The notes beneath the pieces are model-generated. The model saw only the letters and a list, made by a program, of their open reading frames with translations, was not told the DNA's origin and searched no databases. From JANXQZ01 sp038225555 (GTDB lineage Bacteria; Acidobacteriota; Terriglobia; Bryobacterales; Bryobacteraceae), in the NCBI GenBank assembly GCA_038225555.1, contig JBBRRB010000002.1:273884-337883 (forward strand): 64,000 nucleotides of DNA, given 5' to 3'. Numbering within the stretch: position 1 is the first letter of the stretch; each line of letters opens with the position of its first letter. Position numbers and translations under genes: made by a program. Positions 32,396 through 40,893 of this stretch are shown piece after piece.

Positions 32396-33853
32396 CTACT
32401 CCTTGGAAGCGCCAAGGCCACCCAAACGGCAGGACTTGCAAACTCCGAAGCCGCTTCCGGTGACCTGGATGAAGTTGCAGAGCGCAGTGATGCGCGTCAA
32501 CTCCGCCGTACTAAGTGTCGACGAGACAAAGCGGGTTTCCGTGATCCCAAACGTGCCAGCCGGGCTGCCAGGAGTTATCGGCAGCGGGTGGATGGTGGTG
32601 CCCCAGGCAGCCAGACCGTTCGTTAAGGGATTGGCGGGAGTGCCGGCAGTAGCTGCATTGCATGCTGGCGTTGCGCCTGTCCCGCTAGTGGCAAGCAACT
32701 TCACCACGATAGACGTCGGTCGACCGGGAGTCAGTGTGTTGCTGGTCAAATCGGTGACCGCGGAGATTGAATTTAGGCCATTAGGCGTGACCAGGCATGA
32801 GCAACAGGAGACTAGCTGCTCGTCAGGCGAGAAAGCATAAACATTCACGCATAAGTTCGCGTTCTGGACGGGTGCGTTGGCAACCGGTGCGTTCAAGAAC
32901 AGAAGAGGCGGCGGTACGCCTTCGCCCGTGTTGGTGAAATTGATTACCGAGTCTCCGATCGCCAGATTGGCCGTATACCTGACCTGGAAAGGGTCACCCA
33001 CAAAGATATCGGCCGTGGCGGTAAGACCGGGTCCGCCGTTGGTGGACATGACCACCTGCGTCGTATTAGTCTTCGGCCCATCGACTAAGCCCGTAACATT
33101 GACCGTTACCGTGCAGCTTGCGCTTGGTGCCAGCGTGATCGTGGGTTGTATAGTTATGATGTTAGCCAATGTGGTAACAGAGCTTCCGTTGCATGTGCTG
33201 ATTAGACCGTTGGGCGTAGCTACCACCAAGCCCGGAGGCACCCCGTCAACCACGCCTACTCCCGTCAGCGCGACGGTAGCATTCGGGTTCGTGAACGTTA
33301 ATGTCAATGTGGTGGTCCCGTTCAAGCTCACGGTGGCAGCACCAAAAGCCTTGGAAATCAGCGGGGGCAGCGGCGGATCTACCTGCAGCGACGCGTTCGC
33401 GATTTGCCCAGGGGCAGTGTTATCGAAAACCTGCACGGAATTATTCAGCATCCCGGCTATTGTTCCCTGAACGAGGACACTGATGATGCAGGAGCCGCCA
33501 GCGGCGATTGTCGTTGAACTTAGATTTACAGTATTCCCTCCGGCAGTGGCGGACACCCCTCCGAAAGTCGACCCCGCCGTGCAAGACACGCTCTGGGTTC
33601 CAGTGGCCGCCAGCACCAGACCGGCGGGGAAAGTGTCCGTGAATGTCACACCGCCGATGGGGACAGATACATTCGGATTACCCACCGTAAACGTCAAGGT
33701 AGAAGTTGCACCCACCAAAATAGTTGCTGGAACAAACGCCTTGCCAATGCTGGGGGGTAACGAGCCTCCGCCAGCTTGCGCCGGTCTATTCATACTCGTG
33801 GAAAGTAAGGCCGCGCAGGCGACCATGGGTAGCTGTAGCTTGAATAAATGCAA
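32396..33853 (-). CDS. Secreted DUF11-like repeat protein with Cys-rich C-terminal module, paralogue 1
   Basis: 485 residues from a TTG at 33853, chosen because GGAG lies about eight bases upstream and because the equivalent codon starts its paralogues. After a signal peptide (MVACAALLSTSMNRPAQA) come two DUF11/bacterial-Ig-like repeats of about 110 residues (GKAFVPATILVGATSTLTFT and SKAFGAATVSLNGTTTLTLT). The C-terminal 170 residues form a conserved module: FQVRYTANLAIGDSVINFTN, FSPDEQLVSCCSCLVTPNGL near residue 345, LAAWGTTIHPLP, and the terminal GSGFGVCKSCRLGGLG. It is probably a cell-surface or extracellular protein with disulfides or bound metal. Member of a four-gene tandem family ending at 38542. 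Confidence 0.85.
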   Translation of the reverse strand: MHLFKLQLPMVACAALLSTSMNRPAQAGGGSLPPSIGKAFVPATILVGATSTLTFTVGNPNVSVPIGGVTFTDTFPAGLVLAATGTQSVSCTAGSTFGGVSATAGGNTVNLSSTTIAAGGSCIISVLVQGTIAGMLNNSVQVFDNTAPGQIANASLQVDPPLPPLISKAFGAATVSLNGTTTLTLTFTNPNATVALTGVGVVDGVPPGLVVATPNGLISTCNGSSVTTLANIITIQPTITLAPSASCTVTVNVTGLVDGPKTNTTQVVMSTNGGPGLTATADIFVGDPFQVRYTANLAIGDSVINFTNTGEGVPPPLLFLNAPVANAPVQNANLCVNVYAFSPDEQLVSCCSCLVTPNGLNSISAVTDLTSNTLTPGRPTSIVVKLLATSGTGATPACNAATAGTPANPLTNGLAAWGTTIHPLPITPGSPAGTFGITETRFVSSTLSTAELTRITALCNFIQVTGSGFGVCKSCRLGGLGASKE

Positions 33854-33918
33854 CGAAATTCTCCGAGTCAATCCTGCAGTGGCTATAGCGCGATGTGATG
33901 TCAAGCTTACCACATGAG
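33854..33918 (-). promoter_or_regulatory. Leader of DUF11-like paralogue 1
   Basis: Shares GGTAAGCTTGACA and an AGCC-loop-GG element with the leaders of paralogues 2-4, followed by CGGAG before the start codon. It is the most diverged of the four. The downstream end of the terminator of paralogue 2 lies immediately upstream. Confidence 0.45.
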
Positions 33919-33921
33919 GCC

Positions 33922-33951
33922 AAAAAAAAAGCACCAGCAAACTCCTGGTGC
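33922..33951 (-). terminator. Rho-independent terminator of DUF11-like paralogue 2
   Basis: On the minus strand GCACCAG, a seven-base loop and CTGGTGC are followed by nine T. It lies 25-54 bases after the paralogue 2 stop, so paralogue 1 must have its own promoter. Confidence 0.9.
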
Positions 33952-33975
33952 CTTTCTTCTTCTAGCTACTTTCCG

Positions 33976-35412
33976 CTACTGTTTTTCTCCGCCCAGGCCG
34001 CCCAGACGGCACGACTTGCAAACGCCGAAGCCGCTCCCTGTAATCTGAATAAAGCCGCACAGCGATGTGATCCGCGTCAATTCCGCCGCACTCAGCAGGG
34101 CCGGGACAAAGCGCGTTTCCGTGATCCCAAAGGTGCCAGCAGGGCTTCCGCTGGTTACTGGAAGGGGATGGATAGTCGTGCCCCATGCCGCTAGACCGTT
34201 CGTCAAAGGATTTGCGGGGGTGCCGGCCGTAGCCGCATTGCAGGCTGGCCCAACAGTCGCCGCGCTGGTAGCCAGTAGTTTTACCACGAGGGAAGTCGGC
34301 CTACCGGGCGTCAGCGTGTTGCTCGTCAAATCGCTGACAGCCGAAAGCGAACCGAGTCCGTTGGGCGTAACCAAGCACGAGCAACAGGAGACCAATTGCT
34401 CGTCAGGCGAGAAAGCATAGACGTTCACGCACAAACTGTCGTTTGGAAGGGGTGCGGCGGCGATGAGAGCAGCTGGTATCGGAGCGGGGACACCTTCGCC
34501 CGTGTTGGTGAAGTTGATCACCGAGTCTCCGATCGCCAAATTGGCCGTGTAGCGGACTTGGAAGGGGTCGCCTACAAAGATGGTTGCAGTGGCTAGGTTC
34601 GAGCTACCGGCGTTAGAGGTGGCGAGTGAAGCGTTCGTCGAGGGTCCGTCTATTCTGCCTGTTACGTTGACAGTCAAACTGCAAATTGCGCTCGGCGCCA
34701 AAGTCACGTTGAAGTCAAACTCTAAGCGGTTAGTCGCCATAACAAATATGCCGCCGCAAGTATTGATCAAACCGTCCGGCGTCGAGAAGATCAAACCCGG
34801 CGGCAACACATCCACCAAATTAATATTGAGCGGAACCGTGGGATTCGGATTCGTAAGAGTCAGAGTCACGGTTGTGGTCCCGCCCAGGCTTACTGTGGCG
34901 GTTCCGAAAGCTTTCGCGAGCAGCGGAGGCAACGGAGCATTTACCTGCAAGTTCGCGGTTCCAGGGTTTCCGGCACCCTGAATGATATCTGAAGCAGTCA
35001 CGCTGTTAGTCAGCAGTCCGGCGGTCGTCCCTTGGACGAGGACAGAGAAAGTGCACGAGCCGCCAGGGCCGATCACGGTGGAATTCAGACCCACAGTGGT
35101 CCCTCCCAGGGTTGCAGCCACGCCCCCAAAAGCCGATCCAACTCCCGTACAGGACGCGCTCTGGGTTCCAGTCGCCGCGAGCACGAGATTCGCGGGGAAG
35201 GTATCGAGGAAGGTCACGCCCGTCAGTGTGGAACTCGCATTCGGGTTGGTGACGGTGAACGTCAACGTCGAGGTCGCGCCGACCGTAATTGTCGACGGAT
35301 TAAATATCTTGCTGACGCCTGGGGTACTCAACAACGGACCGGCACCAACAATCATCGTCGAGAAAAAGGCCGCGCAGGCGACCATGCACAGTTGTGGTTT
35401 AAAGACAGGCAA
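33976..35412 (-). CDS. Secreted DUF11-like repeat protein with Cys-rich C-terminal module, paralogue 2
   Basis: 478 residues from a TTG preceded by GGAGG at six bases. Signal region MVACAAFFSTMIVGAG, then two DUF11-like repeats beginning SKIFNPSTITVGATSTLTFT and AKAFGTATVSLGGTTTVTLT. The C-terminal module is nearly identical to paralogues 1 and 3 (FSPDEQLVSCCSCLVTPNGL near residue 339, LSAVSDLTSNTLTPGRPTS, CNAATAGTPANPLTNGLAAW, GSGFGVCKSCRLGGLGGEKQ). The repeat region is most similar to paralogue 3. A strong terminator follows, so it is transcribed separately from paralogue 1. Function is unknown; adhesion, surface-layer or metal-binding roles are all possible. Confidence 0.87.
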   Translation of the reverse strand: MPVFKPQLCMVACAAFFSTMIVGAGPLLSTPGVSKIFNPSTITVGATSTLTFTVTNPNASSTLTGVTFLDTFPANLVLAATGTQSASCTGVGSAFGGVAATLGGTTVGLNSTVIGPGGSCTFSVLVQGTTAGLLTNSVTASDIIQGAGNPGTANLQVNAPLPPLLAKAFGTATVSLGGTTTVTLTLTNPNPTVPLNINLVDVLPPGLIFSTPDGLINTCGGIFVMATNRLEFDFNVTLAPSAICSLTVNVTGRIDGPSTNASLATSNAGSSNLATATIFVGDPFQVRYTANLAIGDSVINFTNTGEGVPAPIPAALIAAAPLPNDSLCVNVYAFSPDEQLVSCCSCLVTPNGLGSLSAVSDLTSNTLTPGRPTSLVVKLLATSAATVGPACNAATAGTPANPLTNGLAAWGTTIHPLPVTSGSPAGTFGITETRFVPALLSAAELTRITSLCGFIQITGSGFGVCKSCRLGGLGGEKQ

Positions 35413-35476
35413 AGCGTTCCTCCGTTATGAATCGCGCTTTGCCTGATTGGCTTGACGCGCTGTCAAGCTTACCATG
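35413..35476 (-). promoter_or_regulatory. Leader of DUF11-like paralogue 2
   Basis: Minus strand reads GGTAAGCTTGACAGCGCGTC, then AAGCCAATCAGGCAAAGCGC and ATAACGGAGGAACGC before the TTG start. GCTTGAC and GTCAAGC form a perfect inverted repeat; GCC/GGC and GCGC/GCGC can stack as a nested hairpin in RNA. The arrangement is conserved in paralogue 3. Confidence 0.5.
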
Positions 35477-35527
35477 TTATTCCTGCTCACAACATCTTCT
35501 AACTGGACTAGTCTGTCTAGCTAACGC

Positions 35528-36973
35528 CTACTGCTTTTCTCCGCCCAGGCCGCCCAGACGGCAGGATTTGCAAATACCGAAGCCGCTGCCTGTAATCTGA
35601 ATGAAGCCGCACAGGGTTGTGATGCGAGTCAATTCCGCAGCGCTCAGCCTGGCCGAAACAAAGCGGGTTTCCGTGATCCCAAACGTCCCCGCAGGGCTTC
35701 CGGCGGTTACCGGCAAAGGGTGAATAGTGGTGCCCCATGCCGCTAGTCCGTTCGTCAAAGGATTGGCGGGAGTGCCGGCCGTGGCCGCGTTGCATACGGT
35801 CGTAGCTCCCGTCCCGGTGGTGGCCAGCAGTTTTACCACGATCGAAGTCGGCCTTCCCGGCGTTAGCGTGTTACTCGTCAAGTCGCTGACCGCCGAAAGC
35901 GAACCGAGTCCGTTGGGCGTAACCAAACATGAGCAACAGGAGACCAACTGCTCATCAGGTGAGAAAGCATACACGTTGACGCACAAACTGTCGGCTTGAA
36001 CAGGTGCGGCGGCAATGGGAGCACTTGGGATGGGGGCTCGCGGGAGGCCTTCGCCCGTGTTGGTGAAGTTAATCACCGAATCTCCGATCGCCAGATTCGA
36101 GGTGTAGCGGACCTGGAACGGATCACCCACAAAGACTGTTGCAGTCGCCGTGTTAGAGAATCCGGCTGTCGACAGGGCAAGCGACTGGTTGGTCGCGGGT
36201 CCGTCGATTGTACCTGTCACGTTCACCGTCAAGTTGCAAGTTGCACCCGGCGCGAGAGTCGCGTTCAGATCGAATTCTAGGCGGTTGGTCGCCATTACAA
36301 ACGTGCCGCCGCAAGTATTGATCAACCCGTTCGGCAACGAAAATATCAAACCGGGAGGCAAAAGGTCGGCCACGGAGAACGGGAGCGGGACCGTGGGATT
36401 CGGATTCATAATTGTAAGCGTCACAGTTGTGGTCCCGTTCAAGCCTACTGTGGCAGTTCCGAAAGCCTTCGAAAGCACCGGAGGCAACGGAGCGTTTACC
36501 TGCAAGTTCGCAGTTCCGGGGTTCCCGGCACCCTGAATGATATCTGAAGCGGTTACGTTGTTAGTCAGCAGTCCGGCGGTCGTCCCTTGGACGAGGACGG
36601 AGAAACTGCACGAGCCGCTGGGGCCGATCACGGTGGAATTCAGACCCACAGTGGTCCCTCCCAGCGTTGCAGCCACGCCTCCAAAAACCGATCCAACGCC
36701 CGTGCAGGACGCTGTCTGAGTGCCAGTGGCCGCGAGGACGAGATTGGCGGGAAAGGTGTCGAGCAAGGTCACGCCTGTCAGCGAGGCACCCGCATTCGGA
36801 TTGGTGACCGTAAACGACAACGTTGAAGTGGCACCCGCCGTAATCGTGGATGGATTGAAGCTCTTGCTAACGCTCGGGGGGGTGAGGGCCGGGGGCGGCA
36901 AGGCAAACAAAGTCATCGTTGAGAAAAAGGCCGCACAGGCGGCCTTGGGTAAGTTTAGTTTGAGTGAAGACAA
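35528..36973 (-). CDS. Secreted DUF11-like repeat protein with Cys-rich C-terminal module, paralogue 3
   Basis: 481 residues from a TTG preceded by GGAGG; the open frame continues upstream to 37084, but that part is not conserved in the paralogues. Signal region PKAACAAFFSTMTLFA, then repeats beginning SKSFNPSTITAGATSTLSFT and SKAFGTATVGLNGTTTVTLT. The module is again present: FQVRYTSNLAIGDSVINFTN, FSPDEQLVSCCSCLVTPNGL near residue 343, and the terminal GSGFGICKSCRLGGLGGEKQ. It is the closest relative of paralogue 2 along its whole length, indicating the most recent duplication of the array. Confidence 0.87.
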   Translation of the reverse strand: MSSLKLNLPKAACAAFFSTMTLFALPPPALTPPSVSKSFNPSTITAGATSTLSFTVTNPNAGASLTGVTLLDTFPANLVLAATGTQTASCTGVGSVFGGVAATLGGTTVGLNSTVIGPSGSCSFSVLVQGTTAGLLTNNVTASDIIQGAGNPGTANLQVNAPLPPVLSKAFGTATVGLNGTTTVTLTIMNPNPTVPLPFSVADLLPPGLIFSLPNGLINTCGGTFVMATNRLEFDLNATLAPGATCNLTVNVTGTIDGPATNQSLALSTAGFSNTATATVFVGDPFQVRYTSNLAIGDSVINFTNTGEGLPRAPIPSAPIAAAPVQADSLCVNVYAFSPDEQLVSCCSCLVTPNGLGSLSAVSDLTSNTLTPGRPTSIVVKLLATTGTGATTVCNAATAGTPANPLTNGLAAWGTTIHPLPVTAGSPAGTFGITETRFVSARLSAAELTRITTLCGFIQITGSGFGICKSCRLGGLGGEKQ

Positions 36974-37037
36974 AGCGGTCCTCCGATAAGTAGCGCTTTG
37001 CCTCATCGGCTTAACGCGTTGTAAAGCGTAACATAGA
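36974..37037 (-). promoter_or_regulatory. Leader of DUF11-like paralogue 3
   Basis: Matches the paralogue 2 leader with changes: GTTACGCTTTACAACGCGTT, then AAGCCGATGAGGCAAAGCGC and ATCGGAGGACCGC before TTG. The inner GCC-loop-GGC hairpin is kept while the loop varies. Confidence 0.5.
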
Positions 37038-37120
37038 ATCTCCTGACTCACAATAGCGATCCGGCCCAGTAAGATAACGAACAATGCATAGAGAACATTG
37101 TGACTAGTCTTATTGAGTAT

Positions 37121-38542
37121 CTAAGGATTGCGCGCCGCCCCCAATCCGCCCAAACGGCAAGACCGGCAAATGCCGTACCCGCTTCCATTTATCTGAATAA
37201 ATCCGCACAGCGCCGTCACGCGCTGCAGTTCGGCAGCGCTCAATTGCGCCGACTTGAATGGTGTCTCAGAGACCCCGTATGTCATGTAGAGATAGCGCGG
37301 AGATATCGGCATCGCGTGAATCGTGGTGCCCCAGGCTGCCATGCCGTTCGCCAGCGGGTTTGCAGGAGTTCCCGCAGTAGCTGCGTTGCAAGTGGTGTTG
37401 GCTCCTCCGCTGGTGGATATCAGCTTCACTACGATCGAGGTCGGCCGGCCAGCCGTCAAGCTATTGCTTACTAGGTCAATACTGGCCGAAAGAGATTGAA
37501 GCCCGTCCGGCGTCACGGCACAAGAGCAGCATGAGATCAATTGCTCGTCGGGAGAAAAGGCGTAGGCGTTCACGCAGATGTTCCCGTTCTGCGACGGAAA
37601 GGCATTGGTAGAGCTTTCACCGGTATTGGTGAAGTTCACCACTGAATCTCCAATCGGCAGATTGGCCGTGTAACGAACTTGGTAGGGGTCGCCCACGAAG
37701 ATGCCGGCGGACGCCGGGAGCCCGGTACCGCCGTTGGCGGAGGTGATCGGGGAAGTAGTGTTGTTCTGCTGGCCAGCGAGCACGCCAGCCACGCTCACTG
37801 TGACGGAGCAAGACGTAGAAGCGGCCAACGTTACGCCAGAGATAGCAATCAGATTAGATCCGGCGGTCGCGTTAACCGGTGCGCCGCAATTAGTCGCAGA
37901 AGTGCCGGTCGTAGCTACTAAAAGTCCAGACGGCAGAGTGTCGCTGAAACTCACTCCATTCAGCGCAACCGCTGCGTTCGGATTGGCGAGGTTGAACGTT
38001 AGGTTGGTGGTCGCATTTAGATTGACGCTGGCGGCGCTAAACGCCTTGGTGAGCACCGGCGGAAGTCCTGAGGTAACCATTAGTCCTGCCGAGGCTGTGT
38101 TCCCTGTGCCGGCCGTGCCATCGACCACGGTAGCGCTGTTGGTCAACAGGCCGAGCGCTGTCCCTTGTACAGTCACGGTGAAAGTGCAAGAGCCGCCAGC
38201 AGGCAAAACGGTCGAAAGCAAAGCGATGGTGTTCCCGCCCGCGGTGGCGGCAACCCCTCCAAAGACGGATCCCGCCGAGCAGGAAGCAGTCTGGGTTCCA
38301 GTCGCCGTAAGGACGAGACCGGCAGGAAACGTATCGTTAAAAAAGACGTTGGACAGCCCTGACGTTGCACTGGGATTCGACACGGCAAAGGTCAGCGTTG
38401 ACGTTGAGCCCTGCACGATCGTCGAGGGATTGAAACTCTTCGCCAAGACAGGTGGGAGGGCTTGGCCATGAGCAGGCAACGAAAGGATTGCGCAAAGGAA
38501 TGCCGTGCAAGCGACGGGAATATTTGGTCGTAGTAAGTTCAC
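37121..38542 (-). CDS. Secreted DUF11-like repeat protein with Cys-rich C-terminal module, paralogue 4
   Basis: 473 residues from a GTG at 38542 with GGAG upstream. Signal peptide VACTAFLCAILSLPAHG, then repeats starting AKSFNPSTIVQGSTSTLTFA and TKAFSAASVNLNATTNLTFN. It is the most diverged member: the module reads FSPDEQLISCCSCAVTPDGL near residue 337, LSASIDLVSNSLTAGRPTSI, MAAWGTTIHAMPISPRYLYM and the terminal GSGYGICRSCRLGGLGAARN. All cysteines of the module are conserved despite changes elsewhere, which argues for selection on them. It is divergent from the DUF1015 gene at 38700. Confidence 0.85.
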   Translation of the reverse strand: MNLLRPNIPVACTAFLCAILSLPAHGQALPPVLAKSFNPSTIVQGSTSTLTFAVSNPSATSGLSNVFFNDTFPAGLVLTATGTQTASCSAGSVFGGVAATAGGNTIALLSTVLPAGGSCTFTVTVQGTALGLLTNSATVVDGTAGTGNTASAGLMVTSGLPPVLTKAFSAASVNLNATTNLTFNLANPNAAVALNGVSFSDTLPSGLLVATTGTSATNCGAPVNATAGSNLIAISGVTLAASTSCSVTVSVAGVLAGQQNNTTSPITSANGGTGLPASAGIFVGDPYQVRYTANLPIGDSVVNFTNTGESSTNAFPSQNGNICVNAYAFSPDEQLISCCSCAVTPDGLQSLSASIDLVSNSLTAGRPTSIVVKLISTSGGANTTCNAATAGTPANPLANGMAAWGTTIHAMPISPRYLYMTYGVSETPFKSAQLSAAELQRVTALCGFIQINGSGYGICRSCRLGGLGAARNP

Positions 38543-38606
38543 AAGAGTGCTCCGTTCGAAATCGCGCCGACTCAACTGGCTTGACGCGCTGATCGAAACT
38601 AACATC
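38543..38606 (-). promoter_or_regulatory. Leader of DUF11-like paralogue 4
   Basis: Keeps CAGCGCGTCAAGCC and GGCGCGATTTCGAACGGAGC in the same order and spacing as paralogues 2 and 3, although the upstream GCTTGAC arm has decayed to TTTCGATC. Confidence 0.45.
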
Positions 38607-38699
38607 CCGATCGCGGACTTACAAAGGACTATCGGGGTACTCTTTCGACCACTCCCGCTCACAAGTACTGGGCTTCGGGATGGGATGATATGCTGGCAA

Positions 38700-39935
38700 A
38701 TGGCCAAGATATTTCCTTTCGAACCGTATCGCTACACCAGCGCCGCCGGCCCGCTGCCTAGTCTAGTCACGCAGCCCTATGACAAGATCTCAGCAGAGAT
38801 GCAAGCACGCTATCTCTCGCTCAGTCCCTATAATCTGGTACGGCTTATCTTGGGGGAGCGCTTTCCGTCTGACAGTGACGCTCACAATGTGTATACGCGT
38901 GCCTCTCATGATTTGAATGACTGGATCGCCAAGGGGGTGCTCGCGCAGGACGAGCACCCCGGGTTCTTCGCCTACTTTCAGGAATTCACTCTTCCTGGTT
39001 CCAGCGAGCGATTGACTCGCAAGGGGTTCATCGGCCTGGGCGCGCTGGAAGAATATGCCGCGAAGATCGTTCACCGACATGAGCAGACATTGTCCGGCCC
39101 GAAGAAGGACCGCACCGAACTTCTCAAACACACGCTGGCCCACTTCGGGCAGATCTTCATGCTGTATCCCGATCCCGCTCGAGAGATCGACGCGATCCTC
39201 GACCAAGCGGCACAGGGCGAGCCGCTGGCGGTTCTCAATGACGAGTACGGGGCTACACATCGCCTGTGGAAGATCGCGGACCCGGCGAGCATCGCACGTA
39301 TCCAGGAGCTCATGTCCGATAAGAAGCTGCTGATCGCCGACGGTCACCATCGCTACGAGACGGCGCTCGCATTCCGGAACGCCAACCCGCAAATTGAGGG
39401 TGCCAGGAATGTGATGATGACGTTCGTAAACATGCACTCTCCGGGGCTGAAGATCCTGGCCACTCACCGCGTGGTGAACGACGTGCCCGGTTTCAGCGGC
39501 GACGATCTGCTAGCGAACCTGCAAACCAGAAGTCTGGCTTCTCTCGGCGAATTGAAGGAGATCTTTTCCAAGCCAGCGCCGGAGAAGATCCGCATCGGGA
39601 TCGCCGTTGCGGGCGATGCGCGCGTTCACCTTGTGGAACGCGAGCGCGAGCCAGGCGAACTGGACGTGCTGGTTCTGCATCAGGAGCTGCTCGGAACGGC
39701 GCTCGGGATTGGCGAGGAGGCGGTTCGCGAGGAGAAACACCTGCAGTATGTGCGGGGTCTGGATGCTGCCTGGGCCAAGGTGGCGGATGGCGAGGCGCAG
39801 GCAGCGTTTTTGCTGGAACCAACCACAGCCCGCCAAGTTGCGGATATCGCCTTTGGAGGCGGCGTGATGCCCCAGAAATCGACCGATTTCTTTCCCAAAT
39901 TGCTCAGCGGGCTGACGATCTACAAACTGGAGTAG
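38700..39935 (+). CDS. DUF1015 family protein
   Basis: 411 residues from the ATG at 38700; the upstream open frame belongs to the leader region of paralogue 4. The family hallmark ADGHHRYETALAFR lies near residue 220, with FEPYRYTSAAGPLPSLVTQP at the N-terminus and PKLLSGLTIYKLE at the end. DUF1015 proteins are widespread, cytoplasmic and often annotated as HTH- or kinase-like, but their biochemical role is unknown. Length is normal for the family. It converges on the ORF6N gene with one base between stops. Confidence 0.93.
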   Translation: MAKIFPFEPYRYTSAAGPLPSLVTQPYDKISAEMQARYLSLSPYNLVRLILGERFPSDSDAHNVYTRASHDLNDWIAKGVLAQDEHPGFFAYFQEFTLPGSSERLTRKGFIGLGALEEYAAKIVHRHEQTLSGPKKDRTELLKHTLAHFGQIFMLYPDPAREIDAILDQAAQGEPLAVLNDEYGATHRLWKIADPASIARIQELMSDKKLLIADGHHRYETALAFRNANPQIEGARNVMMTFVNMHSPGLKILATHRVVNDVPGFSGDDLLANLQTRSLASLGELKEIFSKPAPEKIRIGIAVAGDARVHLVEREREPGELDVLVLHQELLGTALGIGEEAVREEKHLQYVRGLDAAWAKVADGEAQAAFLLEPTTARQVADIAFGGGVMPQKSTDFFPKLLSGLTIYKLE

Positions 39936-39936
39936 C

Positions 39937-40482
39937 TTACGCGGTCTTGAAGCCAATGCTGCGTTTTGGAGGTACTGGCGGAGCGGCATTCAACTTCTTG
40001 ATTTGATCTACCACAACCGTCATTACCGAGGCGTGCTGTTTCTGAGTGGCTTCTACTTTGTCCATGCGCGCCGCAAGATCCTTGTGGGTGGCCAGAACGT
40101 CGCGGATCTTGATGAACGCTCGTATAATCGAGATATTCATCTGGACCGCACGTTCGCTGCCTAGAACTGAAGAGAGCATAGCGACCCCGTGCTCAGTGAA
40201 GGCGTAAGGCAAATAGCGGCGACCGCCACGACCGGCGTTTGAGGTTGCAAATTGCAACCTCAAAGATTCGGCTTCTTCCTTAGTGAGCTGGAACATGAAA
40301 TCCTGGGGGAAGCGAGCAGCGTTGCGGCGGACTGCAAGATTGAGATTCTTCGTCAAGACCTCGTACAGCGCCGCCAAATCCCCATCAAGCATGACTTTTT
40401 GATCGCGGATCACGTAAATCCGGCGCTCAATCAGGTCGACAATCGTCTTTTCAACCTCAGACGCGACCGGCTCTTTCGGCAT
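39937..40482 (-). CDS. ORF6N domain protein (phage-type DNA-binding)
   Basis: 181 residues. Residues about 15-105 form the ORF6N domain (IERRIYVIRDQKVMLDGDLA, ALYEVLTKNLNLAVRRNAAR, FPQDFMFQLTKEE, YAFTEHGVAMLSSVL), common in phage antirepressors and in chromosomal mobile-element remnants. The rest is helical (IIRAFIKIRDVLATHKDLAA) with a probable coiled coil and a basic tail. It probably binds DNA or acts as an antirepressor. No other phage genes are nearby, so it is a lone cargo-type gene. Confidence 0.92.
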   Translation of the reverse strand: MPKEPVASEVEKTIVDLIERRIYVIRDQKVMLDGDLAALYEVLTKNLNLAVRRNAARFPQDFMFQLTKEEAESLRLQFATSNAGRGGRRYLPYAFTEHGVAMLSSVLGSERAVQMNISIIRAFIKIRDVLATHKDLAARMDKVEATQKQHASVMTVVVDQIKKLNAAPPVPPKRSIGFKTA

Positions 40483-40494
40483 TCGCTACCCGCT

Positions 40495-40893
40495 CTACGG
40501 CAGCCGCGTGAGCCGACAGGTTTGCTTAGCCCCCGCTTTGATCTGCACCGCGCCTCCGTCCCCGGCATTCGTCGACGACTCGCGATCTCGAAACAGCTCC
40601 ATCTGCCCGTCCCGTAGCCTTCCCGTAAACCGAACCCTGGTCTCGTTGATCTGGTTGCCGCTCTGCTCCTGCGCATTCACGATGAACGTAATCAGTTCGC
40701 CTGCGATCTTGCCCTCGCTGATGGGAGTGCTTACATAATCGCCATACATCTTGCCGCCGATCGTCGATCCCCGTTGAGTAAACTTGAAAGCCACATCTTG
40801 GGCATCTCCGTTCCGGTTCGGTATCTGTCCCAACCAGACGCCGCTAATATCGACCCCTGCGAATACCGCCAAGAGGAAAAACGCGTGCGGCAC
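40495..40893 (-). CDS. Small secreted protein in the DUF1592/DUF1552 operon
   Basis: 132 residues with a signal peptide (PHAFFLLAVFAGVD). The rest is beta-rich: SGVWLGQIPNRNGDAQDVAF, FTQRGSTIGGKMYGDY, then FTGRLRDGQMELFRDRES. The pattern of a small beta-barrel that reports on change of a substrate (GEWxGxI...) is common in Acidobacteriota and Planctomycetes secreted proteins, but no named function is known to me. Its first base overlaps the end of the DUF1552 gene, so it is the third gene of that operon. Confidence 0.75.
   Translation of the reverse strand: MPHAFFLLAVFAGVDISGVWLGQIPNRNGDAQDVAFKFTQRGSTIGGKMYGDYVSTPISEGKIAGELITFIVNAQEQSGNQINETRVRFTGRLRDGQMELFRDRESSTNAGDGGAVQIKAGAKQTCRLTRLP

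Noticed and set aside
32396..38542. C-terminal GLG-type tails of the DUF11-like proteins as LPXTG or PEP-CTERM sorting signals
   Set aside because: There is no LPXTG or PEP motif followed by a hydrophobic helix; the tails are short, cysteine-containing and polar.
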